Source: Chara braunii (Eukaryota; Streptophyta; Charophyceae; Charales; Characeae). Taken from it: a stretch of DNA of 53,916 bases. Where the stretch lies: assembly GCA_003427395.1 (NCBI GenBank), contig BFEA01000378.1, positions 1,044,726 through 1,098,641 on the forward strand, written 5' to 3'. The notes under the pieces are model-generated. The model was not told where the DNA came from. It worked only from the letters and a program-made list of their open reading frames with translations, and ran no database searches. Both the position numbers and the translations under genes were made by a program. Positions 43,502-53,633 of this stretch are shown in pieces. How positions within the stretch are numbered: the first letter of the stretch is position 1; each line of letters begins with the position of its first letter.

Positions 43502-44148
43502 TCGCAGCCCGTCAGGGTTGCGTTTTCCCCCTCTGAGACATTTTCCCCCGAGACATTTTCGTTGTCCTTCGTTATACCGGTCGTTGATTCAGGCTCGTTT
43601 GGTCGTTGGAAGGTTCAAAAAATGCAGGCAGGTGCAAGCACGACACTTTGGGGGCTAGTGGCAGTTTCTCTGGAAAATGCAGGACCGGTAGTTGCCCGTG
43701 GGACCGCACGCTGGGTTTTGGTCAAAACGGTGGCAAAGTAGCGGCATGGTGGATCTTTGGGGGGTGGTGGCAGTTTCTTTGAAAAGTTCGGGACCAGTAG
43801 CTGCCCGTGGGACCGCGCGCTGGGTTTTGGTCGAAACGGTGGCAAAGCAGCGCCAGGGTGGAAAAGTGGAAAAGTTTGCAGCCCGTCCGGGGTGCGTTTT
43901 CCTCCCCTGAGACATTTCCCTCCCTAGACATTTTCGTCGTCCTTCGTTACACCGGTTGTTGATTCGGGCTCGTTCGGTTGTGGAAGGTTTGAAAAATGAA
44001 GGCAGCTGCGGGCATGGCACTTTTGGGGGGGGGGGGGGCAGTTTCTTTAAAAAATGCGTAACCGGTAGCTGCCCGTGGGACCGCGCGCTGGGTTTTGGTC
44101 GAAACGGTGGGAAAGCAGCGCTAGGGTGGAAAAGTGGAAAAGTCTGAA
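43502..44148. repeat. Complex tandem repeat array
   Basis: A unit of about 375 bases is repeated (starting GCAGCCCGTC near 43506 and near 43880). Inside it a subunit of about 110 bases (GGCAGTTTCT ... GGTTTTGGTC ... AACGGTGG) occurs three times, near 43660, 43769 and 44038. A run of 14 G is at about 44025-44038. No coding potential is evident. Confidence 0.8.
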
Positions 44149-44468
44149 TCGGAAAGGGCGTGGCCTTGGCCGCAGGTCGAAACGACACACCTGCATTGCA
44201 TTTGCAAGTGCAAACAGATGTGTCTGAACGTGGACGTATTCAACGGCCCACACGTTCAGATCCTGCTTGAGTGAGTCACATGTGACAAAACAACTTTTAT
44301 TTAATAAAAAAAAAACTTACAATGATAAACACTTAAGCACACACATATACGACATATGGACCAAGATTGAAGGACCACCAGTCGACACCATCACATTGAA
44401 GCCCGATATGGACCAAGATTGAAGGACCACCAGTCGGTGGACGTATTCAACGGACTCCGACCTTCATG
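44149..44468. other. Spacer with short direct repeat
   Basis: A 31-base unit (ATATGGACCAAGATTGAAGG and onward) occurs at 44354 and again at 44406. No gene seen; the right part may be the decayed beginning of the gag remnant that follows. Confidence 0.5.
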
Positions 44469-44972
44469 GACTTCCAGGCGTTCCTCGAGGATCGCTTCGG
44501 AGCCCAATATGACGTGACTGACGCCTTCGAGCGTGTCGCACTACACGCTGGTCCGACTCTGGTGGTGCTGCCGGCCTGGATCGCCACATCCAGGTCTTTC
44601 AGGACGCCCGCCTCATTTGTGATGTGGCGTTCCTCCCCGAGGCTGCCCTTATCGATCGTTTCTTGGCCGGCCTTCCGCTCGAGTACCGCTCCGAGTTATG
44701 GCTATACGAGTTCACATCGGCCCCGCAAGCTTACGAGGCCGCCAGGGACCATCAGCGGATGCGGGCCCGTTTTCACCCCGCCTCCTCCTCCCAGCCTCAG
44801 CGCACGGGCTACGCCTTTCCTCCTCTCACGACACTTCCCAACGTCGTTCCCCTTTCCGCGGTCGCCCCCTCCGTTCTGCGCAGCAGGGCCGCCACTTCTC
44901 GCGCCGCTTCAGCGCGCTCAAGTATGGTGAGCACGACGCTGGCGTCACGCTGTCGCCAGAGGGTGACCATAG
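44469..44972 (+). pseudogene. gag: gag remnant, interrupted by element 4
   Basis: The frame at 44466 starts FQAFLEDRFGAQYDVTDAFERV. After a frame change near 44600 it continues as FLPEAALIDRFLAGLPLEYR, then WLYEFTSAPQAYEAARDHQR (about 44627-44760). This is the capsid-type retrotransposon gag domain. Further downstream the frame becomes Arg/Ser-rich. It ends where the 5' LTR of element 4 begins, so it is probably the insertion target. It is a different gag lineage from elements 1, 3 and 4. Confidence 0.6.
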
Positions 44973-44973
44973 C

Positions 44974-45413
44974 TGATGTGGCTGCTGCCACGTAGTGTGA
45001 TGGTGACGTGGCTGGGCCACGTGTTTATTCGTTGTTCAAACTATCGTCGTCCGGAAGGAGGTCAGGGACTGTGGGGATGAGATAACACGTACCTGTTTAT
45101 TGAGGCGACATCAGCGCTCGCGCAGCACAAGTCCAGTGACTCAATGACAAAGCAACTCGAGTAATCCAGTCTTGTTGATGAATAATATCGATCAGATTTG
45201 TTCCCGTAACCGAGTATATACATACATAGACAACAGAGAGAGAGGGGAAAGAAGAGACTTAGAAGAAGAAGAAGAAGAAGCCCACTTCTTCTTCAGGCCA
45301 AACAGATTCGCCCCCTCTCCAGCAGCGTCATTCCAGATACAGATCCGAGTTCCTCAAAGTGCCACGTGGCACATCAGCATTCAACGAGTGTTATCTCGTC
45401 CGGGTTCATTGCA
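44974..45413 (+). repeat. 5' LTR of element 4, with inverted middle
   Basis: It is shared with 52553-53058: outer parts are collinear (44974-45111 and 45382-45413), but the middle 45109-45382 is the reverse complement of 52711-52993. It ends ATTGCA, four bases before the primer-binding site. It contains the hairpin ACGTGGC/GCCACGT (about 45007-45023) and the palindrome GTGCCACGTGGCAC with a G-box core (about 45359-45372). The left limit is where similarity to the 3' LTR begins. The original LTR may have started further out, and the adjoining gag remnant suggests truncation. Confidence 0.75.
45109..45382 (-). other. Inverted segment within the 5' LTR
   Basis: Reading its reverse complement gives the middle of the 3' LTR, including the (CTT)n tract, the GTATGTATATACTCGG stretch and the G-box palindrome. 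The motif ACATCAGC lies at both ends in direct orientation. Confidence 0.8.
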
Positions 45414-45416
45414 GTT

Positions 45417-45428
45417 TGGTATCGGAGC
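45417..45428 (+). other. Primer-binding site, initiator-Met tRNA type
   Basis: TGGTATCGGAGC, the same variant as at 14561, follows the CA end of the 5' LTR by three bases. Confidence 0.75.
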
Positions 45429-45469
45429 AGTACTTCCGAAAAATGCGCTCTGAAGTGGAATATCGCGTC

Positions 45470-45850
45470 GACGTAGGTGATCGCGTCGGTTGGATCTTGA
45501 TGAGGACTAGGTAGAAGATCACGAACGTGGTCGCGATCACGAACGTGATCAAGGGAAGACACGATCACGAACGTGACCTCGACGCTGAAGAAAGATTGTC
45601 GTGGCGAAACATCGCGACGACGATCGGGACAAAGATCACAATCACGTAGGTGATCTCGACGGCGAGGAAAAACACGACGACGATGATGATTGCGTTGATC
45701 GGGATTTCGTAGAGGATAAAGATCGCGACCACGATCACGAACGTGATCACGCAGACGCCGATCGTAATCACAACAGCGAACGTGATCACGTCCACGAGGA
45801 GGATCAACATCACGAGGACGAAGGACATCACGACGACGAACGTGCTCACG
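45470..45850. repeat. Near-palindromic CACGAACGTG repeats in leader
   Basis: The motif GATCACGAACGTGATC or shortened forms recurs about six times (near 45516, 45534, 45562, 45735, 45776 and 45835) within 330 bases. Arms GATCACG and CGTGATC flank a two-base centre. They underlie the Asp/His-rich frame noted separately. Confidence 0.7.
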
Positions 45851-45921
45851 ATTATCGCGATCAAGACCCAGACGCGCGCTTGCTGACGTGGCAAATGCGC
45901 GCGCTGGTGGGAAGAAGCTGA
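45601..45921 (+). other. Asp/His-rich open frame in leader (doubtful gene)
   Basis: An open frame of 106 codons with no ATG start (it begins at GTG) encodes almost only Asp, His, Glu, Arg and Asn (for example KHDDDDDCVDRDFVEDKDRD and EDQHHEDEGHHDDERAHDY). Such composition can bind divalent metals. It may simply follow from the GATCACGA-type DNA repeats. It sits between the primer-binding site and gag, where leaders are normally non-coding. Confidence 0.3.
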
Positions 45922-46158
45922 TGACGTTTCCAAAGTTGAAGAAACAATCTTGCTGACGTGGCGGTTTTGTATCACATTGGCGGGATCTTGAACAGGAACC
46001 TTTATTGCTTGAGCAGGGACCTTGAATGCTGACGTGGCAGGGAATATTGAGGTGTTATTGTATCCCTGCTGACGTGGCTCTACTTGCATTGTACACAACG
46101 ACCAGATTGGCTGACGTGGCACCCCCCCTCGTTGATTGATTACTTGATGCTGACGTGG
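45894..46158 (+). promoter_or_regulatory. Six TGACGTGG motifs in element 4 leader
   Basis: TGACGTGG occurs at 45894, 45954, 46030, 46070, 46112 and 46151, nearly always within GCTGACGTGGC and spaced 39-76 bases. One further copy lies in the LTRs (near 45006 and 52584) and one before the 3' LTR (52526). The ACGT core with these flanks is a plant bZIP-type site; CCACGTCA is also known from unfolded-protein-response elements. Regulation is inferred only from motif density. Confidence 0.55.
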
Positions 46159-46662
46159 CAGGTGTAGTGTGCTCGCTGTGTTGGCATGACCAGGGTGTCA
46201 CGTGATTGACATGTGTGTGTTTGGGTGGAGAGGAGCATTCCACTGACAGCAGCGGTACAGATGATTGGATTGCTGTAGTGCCAGCTGTCGTGCTGGGGTG
46301 CCTATTGCTTAACCAGGACTGACGCAGGGGATTATTGATGCTGACATCTTGATTGTTTGTTGATGCTGGCTTGTTTCTCCTGTGTCGTTTGTCTATCCTG
46401 TGCTGGCATACTCACCTGTGTTGTATCTGGTCACTTTGATTGAGTTGGTACCTGCAAAACGACGTCATCAAACCAAGTTAGAAAATAAGAACAAGCGAAG
46501 AAAAAAAAAAACAAAAAAAACAAAAAAAACAATTGAAAATATAATCTACAGTTATTTTGTTGTCATTTCACTTGCTGTAATCTGCTGTGTGGAATCTTTG
46601 AGGCCGCGGAATTAATTATTGTTTATTTTTTGTTTATTGTGCGGTAGATCCCCCATATCGAA
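46159..46662 (+). other. Leader of element 4, no gene
   Basis: Untranslated leader up to the gag ATG at 46663. It contains an A-rich run at about 46497-46535 and nothing else recognised. Confidence 0.5.
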
Positions 46663-48320
46663 ATGTCTCAGGAAGGACTGTTCAGACCCCAGCTGAGGGC
46701 CAGAGTGTTGAGCAGCTCCCTGACCCTCGTACCAGGACCCAGGTTGAGCAGAGACGACAACTGTTGTCTGGACGGCTCAACCTTCTGGCCACTGAACTGC
46801 ACGATGCCGGTGCAGAGGCTGAGTCACATGTGAGGGCCCAGTTTGATCTGCGGAAAGCCCAGGCAGACCTGGATGCAGCTCAGACTGGCACCGACCTATT
46901 GAAGATACAGGAGTTCATTATCCAGTGTCGTAAAGCACTGGATGCGCACATCTGTCAGCAGTTCGAAGACGTAGCAAATGGCAGAAATGCCAAAAATGAT
47001 GTGGTGGTCACGGAACAGACGATTGATGAGAACATCCGCCAATTGGAAGAAGCTCTTGAGAAAGAGAAAACGCGCAAGGCGGAAATGCTAAAGAAGAAAG
47101 AACAAGATGAACAACAAGCAAAACGAGAACAAGAAGTCAAACAGCATGTGGTAACTGTGGCAGGGGAAGGACAGGTTGTGGCACTGAACCAACTGGTTGA
47201 GTACCTTGCTCTCTTGGAGACAAGGCTCGACCATTTTGAAGCAAAGTTGGAAGAATTGACCGTAGGATTGAAGAATGTGACTAACTTGGTCAAAGGAAAG
47301 GAAAAAGAGGTTCGGAAGGAACAACCTGAGAAGAAACTGATGAGCGATGCTATGAAAGATCTCAGGGTCGAAACAAAGAGAGGAGAGTCATTTGGGCCTC
47401 CTCCACCGACCCCACCATCCAGTCCTCACCCATCAGGGGGAAAGAAAGACAAAGAAGAGAAAACTGAGAAGCCAAAGAAGAAGGAAAAGGTAAAGATGAG
47501 ATTGCCTTTTACGTTTAGCAACAAGAAAGACGAACATTTGCTTGTTTGGATCGCCGAGATACAGACGTACTGTAGTACGACGCCTGTTGCAAAAGAGTCT
47601 CAGGTCGCATTCTCCACGTCTTGCTTGGGAGGAGAAGCAAAGGAGTGGGTCCTAGCTGAGGCTAACGTGGCAGGTTTTGACGACATCGGTAAGTGGGCCG
47701 GAACAATGACTCTAAAGCAGTTCCTTGATAAGATCAAGGAACGCTTTGTTGATAAGACAACGACCGATAAGGCCTTCGACCAGCTTACTACGATTGGACA
47801 GAAACACTGGACGTCTGTGGAGGCTTTGTCTCGCGAGGTCGATCGCTTGTTGCAAGTACTGGGCTTAAATCTGCAGGATGATCAGGTCCTGTATATTTAT
47901 GCCTGGGCCTTACCTGAACCCATACGAAGTCAGTTAGTGGCCGAGTCAAAGTCAGGTAAGTATAAGTACCGGCAGTTTCGTGATCTGGCTCTCCAAAGAG
48001 AGCAAATGACTTCTCAAGTTAAGCAGTCATATGCATCTGTGGTGAAATCTGGTGGTGGTACAGGTGCAGGTGCGAGATACGGTAAGCGAGTCCTTTGGCG
48101 CCAAAAGCATCAGGACCACATGCTTGTCGTCTTTGACGACGACACAGTGGAGAAGCTACCGTTAGAAGGAGTTCCTAGCAGCAGTGAGTCCAGAAAGGGG
48201 GACGTCACTGCTGCCGTGGTAATGAGGACCACGAGGTCCGTATCGAGGGAGGAAACCACGCTCGTTTCCTGCGCACCCAGGTATCGCGACATTCAAGCCG
48301 TGGGAGAAAATGGAGATTGA
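46663..48320 (+). pseudogene. gag: Element 4 gag, almost intact
   Basis: The likely start is ATG at 46663, but its frame differs from the long frame that follows, so a small indel lies within the first codons (near 46677). From there one frame runs to 48320 (over 540 codons). It has an N-terminal helical region (HVRAQFDLRKAQADLDAAQT), a long coiled coil rich in Glu/Lys (about 47040-47150), a Pro-rich hinge (PPPPTPPSSPHPSGG), and the capsid domain (LPFTFSNKKDEHLLVWIAEI; LKQFLDKIKERFVDKTTTDK; ALPEPIRSQLVAESKSGKY). It ends just past the start of the pol frame, which begins at 48310 in another frame. Gag assembles the particle. Confidence 0.8.
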
Positions 48321-50535
48321 CCAAAAGACCTGGCAGGATAGGATGGACAATGCGCAGTGTTTAAAGTGTGGAGTAGCATCTGCTCCTACTGAGTTGAAGA
48401 AGTCAGACGATGAGAAAGGTAAGGCGCCTACTAACTCTTTCACTTCTTCGACTCGCGTGGCAGAGGATGGTTGTTCTCCGGCCCATCATCCAGATCACCG
48501 TGAACCTGTCTTATGTTCTGTCTCTCTGGATGACTCCTTTGATGAGCTTGGTAATGAGTTGCTGGCGCTACGAAGCGCATGGGCAAAGAAAGCAAAGTCT
48601 AAGGGTGAACTATTACTCGCGGATGTAGAAATCGCACACGAACGGACGGGTGCACTTTTAGACTCAGGATCTACACGATCCTACATTTCTGAGAGAGCTA
48701 TTCGCAAGTTTCATCTTGGAATGAAGGTAAAGTGTTTAGCACGACCTATCACGTCTATTCTTGATGATAAAAGCACGATCATTGTCTCTCATTATGTCGA
48801 TCGTGTGAAATGTAAGTTCAGAACTAAAACTGGAAAGAAGATTGTGCATGAAGTATCTTTCCTAGTTGAGAAGAACTTGCCTTTTGATATGATTCTAGGA
48901 ATGGATTGGCACGAGGAAGCCAACCCAGAAATCAAGTTCAAGGAAAAAGAAGTACGCCTGAAAAACGCACAATATGAGCCCGAGGCCATCAAACTGTATC
49001 ACAAGTCTGGATCTGACTCTACTCTGGCTTTCTGTTGTATGAGCTATCCAGCTTTTCGATCGATGGTCAGGAAGAAGCAATTGGAACAGGAGGTAATGAT
49101 GGTGTTGGTAAAGGAAGTTGGTGAGTCTTCGACACCTTATCCTCCATCGATACAAAAACTCTTAGACGAGTATAAAGAACTATCTCAGGAACCTACTGGG
49201 ATCACTGAGCGTGCTATCAAGCACACTATCGAGACCATTCCCGGAAGCAAGACTCCCAAAGGTCCTATCTATCGAATGTCGCCTAGGGAACTTGAGGAAT
49301 TGCGCAAGCAACTTTGGGAATTAACTGACAAAGGATGGATTCGCCCTAGTTCCTCACCTTATGGAGCGCCTGTCTTATTTGTGCCCAAAAAGGAAGGTGA
49401 GTTGCGTCTATGCATTGACTATAGAGGGTTGAACTCCTTCACTGTAAAAAACGTTGAACCCCTACCACGAATTGACGACTTGTTGGATCAGCTGCAGGGA
49501 TGCAAGTACTTCAGCAAGATTGATCTGAAGTCGGGGTACCACCAAATCGAGGTGGCGCCCGAAGATGAACACAAGACTGCTTTTCGAACCAGGTATGGAC
49601 ACTACGAGTTTGTGGTCATGCCCTTCGGATTGACGAATGCCCTTGCGACCTTCCAAAGGTCTATGAACGAATTGTTCCGACAATGGTTGGATCAATTTGT
49701 AATTGTGTATCTCGATGACATCCTAGTCTACAGCAAAACGCTGGAGGATCACGAGAAACACTTGTGTCTCGTCTTGGGTAAGCTACGCGAAGGAAATTTC
49801 AAACTTAACCCAAAGAAGTCTGAGTTTGCAAAACCTGAAGTGCTCTACTTAGGGCATATAGTCAATGAAGAAGGACTCGGACCGGAAGCAAAGAAAGTTT
49901 CAGCGATTAGAGATTGGCCACAACCAAAGTCCATCACTGAGTTGAGGTCCTTCCTTGGGTTAGCCAGTTAGTATAGGAAGTTTGTTAGGAACTTCTCTTT
50001 AGTTGTTGCTCCCAGGAGAAGACTCCTGAAGAAAGGAACCATATGGTTGTGGGACAAAGACTGTGAGTCGTCAATGAGGAAGTTAAAATATGCACTGACT
50101 CACTACCCTGTTCTGAAAATCGTTGACCCATCTCTTCCCTTTATTGTGACCACTGACGCAAGTCAGTATGGAATTGGCGCAGTTCTACAGCAGGACGATG
50201 GTAAGGGTTACAGACCTATTGAGTTCATGTCTGCCAGACTTCCTACTAAGAAGGTCGCCGACTCCACTTACGAAAGGGAATTGTATGCGCTTGCCTGTGC
50301 ACTGAAACCCTGGAAACACTACTTGTTAGGGAGGCACTTCACTGTCTATTCAGATCACTCGACACTGAAGTGGATAAAGACTCAACCAAAACTTTCTGAC
50401 AAACTAGTACGATGGTCTGCTTTCCTCGACACCTTTGACTTTGAGTTAAAGACAATCAAAGGTAAGTCTAACGTTGTGGCAGATGCATTGTCTAGGAGAG
50501 TGATTTCTTTGGAACCACTTGGATATTGGAAATGA
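48310..50535 (+). pseudogene. pol: Element 4 pol: knuckle remnant, protease, RT, RNase H
   Basis: One frame with a single internal stop (TAG 49969-49971, in place of a Tyr codon). It starts with a half knuckle (NAQCLKCGVAS) lacking the His and last Cys. The protease active site is ALLDSGSTRSYIS (about 48655), with MILGMDW near 48890. RT has [46 protein letters not shown] and the catalytic VIVYLDDILVYSK near 49706. RNase H has TTDASQYGIG, TYERELYAL, YSDHSTLKW and VADALSRR, all acidic residues present. The stop falls between RT and RNase H. The overlap with gag of 11 bases in a different frame could be a shift site, but a mutation is likelier given the damaged knuckle. Confidence 0.88.
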
Positions 50536-50539
50536 TGTA

Positions 50540-52003
50540 CAGGAACAGATTCGATAGGGTTATGCTAATGACCCTATCTGGAAACCCATTATTGACCTTG
50601 TCACTAAGGATCCTGCTCTGCTACCCAAGTATAAGATAACAAATGGATTGCTTTTCTTGATAGACCAAACTGAACAACGAATGTGTATTCCTCACAAAGA
50701 AGAGATTAAAAGTCTGCTGATTGGGGAATGCCATGACTTTGCAGGACATTTTGGTTTCAAGAAAACTTATGCAGAAGTAAGAGAACGCTTCGATTGGAAA
50801 GGACTAAAGGAAGATGTACTAACGTATGTGCGTACTTGTCTGGTATNTCAGAGAAACAAACCACCACNTGAGAACCCNCTGGGTCTACTAAGGCCCTTAC
50901 CGATTCCCAGCGAACCAGGTGAGTCTATCTCCATAGACTTCATGAGTCTCGTCAAGAGTCGGAATGACAACAGTCAAGTGATGGTTGTAGTCGATCGTTT
51001 CTCTAAGTATGCACTATTTATTCCTTTGCCTGCTGAAGCGAAAAGTGAGCTTGTGATCCAGAAGTTTCAGATGCGATGGGTAACTGAGTATGGATTCCCA
51101 TTGTCTATTGTATCTGACAGAGATGTGAGGTTCACAAGTATGCCATGGCAAAAGCTGATGGAGGCATACGACACTCGTTTGACCATGTCGTCAGGACGCC
51201 ATCCTGAAACGAATGGGCAAAGCGAGCAAATGAACCGCTTGTGCCAACATCTCTTGCGCATGTATATCCGGCCCGATCAGATTGCTTGGGACGAGAACTT
51301 ACCGAAAATAGCTAGTGCGTACAACAGCAGCGTCCACACTGCAACCGGACGCACTCCTAATGCACTACATAAAGGGTGGAAGCCGCGACGTCCCATTGAT
51401 GTATTGACCAGGGACCAATTTTTACGGCCACCGCCAGGGACTCGTGAATATGCAGTTCTGTTCCAGGAAGACATCCAGAAAATTAAGGAGAACCTAAAGA
51501 AAGCACAAGAACAAATGATTAACCAGGCCAACAAACATCGAAGACCTGCTAACTTTCAAGTAGGTGACATGGTTTGGGTAAAGTCTAATGAGTTCTCCTT
51601 GGAAGAAGATGTTTCACAGAAATTGCTGCCTGTCTACTTTGGGCCCTGGGAAGTNCTCAAAGTAATTGGAGATGCANANGGACCGNCCTACAGAATNGAT
51701 ATTCCCCCGCATNTCAAAACCTANCNTGTATTCCATGCCTCTAAGTTGCTACCNTATGTGGAGGGAGATNAGTTTCCTAACAGGNCTTCTATGATTCCAC
51801 CTTNGATGNANGGAAGTTNTGAAGTAGATCGGATTGTAGACCATGGGTTCTTCTCCACCGGAAGGCGTGGACGACCGCAGAAGCAGTTCAAGGTAAGGTT
51901 TAAGACTCAAAAACCTTCCGAGGATCGGTGGTTTAGCAAACAACAACTCCTTGAAACTGCTCGTGACATTGTCTCTGCATATGAGTGTGGGTTGAAAGGT
52001 TAA
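50540..52003 (+). pseudogene. pol: Element 4 integrase with chromodomain-like tail
   Basis: After a frame change at about 50520-50540 and a TAG at 50555-50557, a clean frame of 451 residues (from 50648) gives the whole integrase. It has GECHDFAGHFGFKK with the CxxC partner partly hidden by N, SIDFM (first Asp), IVSDRDVRFTS (second Asp) and HPETNGQSEQMN (Glu). The C-terminal NFQVGDMVWVKS and PVYFGPWE follow, then VDRIVDHGFFSTGRRGRPQK and WFSKQQLLETARDIVSAYE. Several N bases (50847-50879, 51655-51819) leave residues undetermined. Catalytic residues appear intact. Confidence 0.85.
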
Positions 52004-52552
52004 TTATTTCTGCGATGGAACTCGAAATTGGGTCGGCAGGAACGCAGTAACCCGCACTCAGTAGAGGCCGGGCTGTGTGACCACGCACTGCCCGGCCCAG
52101 CCTAGCGTTTGGCAAGTGAGACCCAATGCTGGACTGGGGAAATTCAAAGGTCAAAGTCCACTGTCGGGTCACAAGTACCGTACCCAAGTCCACGAACAGA
52201 TACACACGTGTTGTATGCAGGTACCGGGCCAAGACATCGGACCAAGGGAGAAGCAGTCGTAGACCGATCCAGGTTGTCGCCGCATCAAGATCTTGACGGC
52301 ACAGGACCGCTGCACCGGGGCACTGACCCCGAGTCAACGCCACTTAAGGTTGACTCCTGGCTTTGACATCATTCATTCTGTCGCGAGTCAAAGCTGACTC
52401 TACTTTGACGCGACGCTGGTTTGGGAGGTGCTGGCTATTTGCTGGCTAAGAGCTGGCGTTCTTCAGCGTCGACACGCTGCTTGCTTGCTGGCATGGTGGC
52501 TGGCTTGCTCCTGTCTACAAGGTGCTGACGTGGCAGCGCCACGTGTCGTTGC
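52004..52552 (+). other. 3' untranslated tail of element 4
   Basis: No gene. It contains TTGACT/GAGTCAA repeats (about 52330-52410) and a purine stretch TTTGGGAGG at about 52420-52428 followed by TGCTGGC. That could be the polypurine tract and real LTR start, in which case the 3' LTR is about 630 bp long. Confidence 0.45.
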
Positions 52553-53058
52553 TGATGTGGCTGTTGCCACATAGTGTGATGGTGACGTGGCTGGGCCACG
52601 TGTTCATTCGCTGTTCAGACTATCGTCGTTCGGAAGGAGGTCAGGGACTGTGGGGATGAGATGACACGTACCTGTTTTTTGAGGCGACATTGCTGCTCCG
52701 TTGATGAAGAGAATGCTGATGTGCCACGTGGCACTTTGAGGAACTCGGATCTGTATCTGGAATGACGCTGCTGGAGAGGGGGCAAATCTGTTTGGCCTGA
52801 AGAAGAAGTGGGCTTCTTCTTCTTCTTCTTCTTCTTTTTCTAAGTCTCTTCTTTCCCCTCTCTCTCTCTTGTCTATGTATGTATATACTCGGTTATGGGA
52901 ACAGATCTGATCGACATTATTCATCAACAAGACTGGATTACTCGAGTTGCTTTGTCATCGAGTCATTGGACTTGTGCTGCGCGAGCGCTGATGCTCGCGC
53001 GTTGCTGTGAACAGTATCTGGATGTCCAACGAGTGTTATCTCGTCCGGGTTCATTGCA
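52553..53058 (+). repeat. 3' LTR of element 4
   Basis: Its outer parts are collinear with the 5' LTR and its middle (52711-52993) is inverted relative to it. It holds 20 bases (52691-52710) and 33 bases (52994-53026) at the two inversion borders that the 5' LTR lacks, so this is probably the older arrangement. It ends ATTGCA at 53058. A palindromic GCGCGAGC ... GCTCGCGC is at the right border (about 52979-53000). Confidence 0.75.
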
Positions 53059-53633
53059 GATTTGTCTTACCCTATCGATGGAAGTACCATGTGACCAGCC
53101 ACAAGGTGTGACCAGCCGCAAGGTTGGAGACTTACCTGTTCTCAATGAATATTTCCATGTTTTGGCTGAAGATTCATTCCGATTTTGCTTGTCCTACACA
53201 TGCACACACAGGTCGACATTGCCACGCTTCAAGAAATGAGCAAAATGGGATTGAATCTTCCCCTAGAACATGGAAGTATCCACTGCGACTACATGAAAAT
53301 ATACACGGCCAAAGACCAAAAATCTGGCAGTGTCTATTTTCATGTTCTAGTGACAGATCATTCCCATTTTGCTCATCCTTCTATGGATGGAAAACTCACT
53401 CTCTCTCTTTCTCTCTCTCTCTCTCTCTTAATTTTTCTTTTCCTTTTTTTCCTTTTTTATTTTTTTTCCTTTTTTAATTTTTTTCCTTTTTTTAATTTAC
53501 CCTCTTATTTATTTTTTTGGGCCTGTGGACCGGCCCCAGCTATCACGCCCGTGCCAGAAACATTCGTTGAACACTTGTTTACCGCGTTTCAAAACATAAA
53601 CGCGAAACGCACATTCATTGAACTGCAATCAGA
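53059..53633. repeat. Spacer with three alternately oriented repeats
   Basis: A unit of about 43 bases (TTCCATGTT...GAAGATTCATTCC...TTTTGCTCATCC) occurs at 53153-53194 (plus), 53233-53275 (minus) and 53337-53378 (plus). The last two form a perfect 15-bp inverted repeat (53236-53250 with 53362-53376). CT-rich and T-rich low-complexity sequence follows (about 53396-53520). No gene seen. Confidence 0.65.

Larger units (their letters stand above)
44974..53058 (+). mobile_element. Ty3/gypsy element 4, nearly complete
   Basis: The order is 5' LTR (44974-45413), Met-type primer-binding site, long leader, gag, pol (protease, RT, RNase H), integrase with chromodomain-like tail, and 3' LTR ending 53058. 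Lesions are few: a frameshift right after the gag ATG, a lost knuckle half, one stop in RT (49969), one TAG plus a frame change between RNase H and integrase, and N bases in integrase. The two LTRs differ by an internal inversion. No 5-bp duplication was found, and the 5' LTR may lack its outermost part. Confidence 0.8.
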
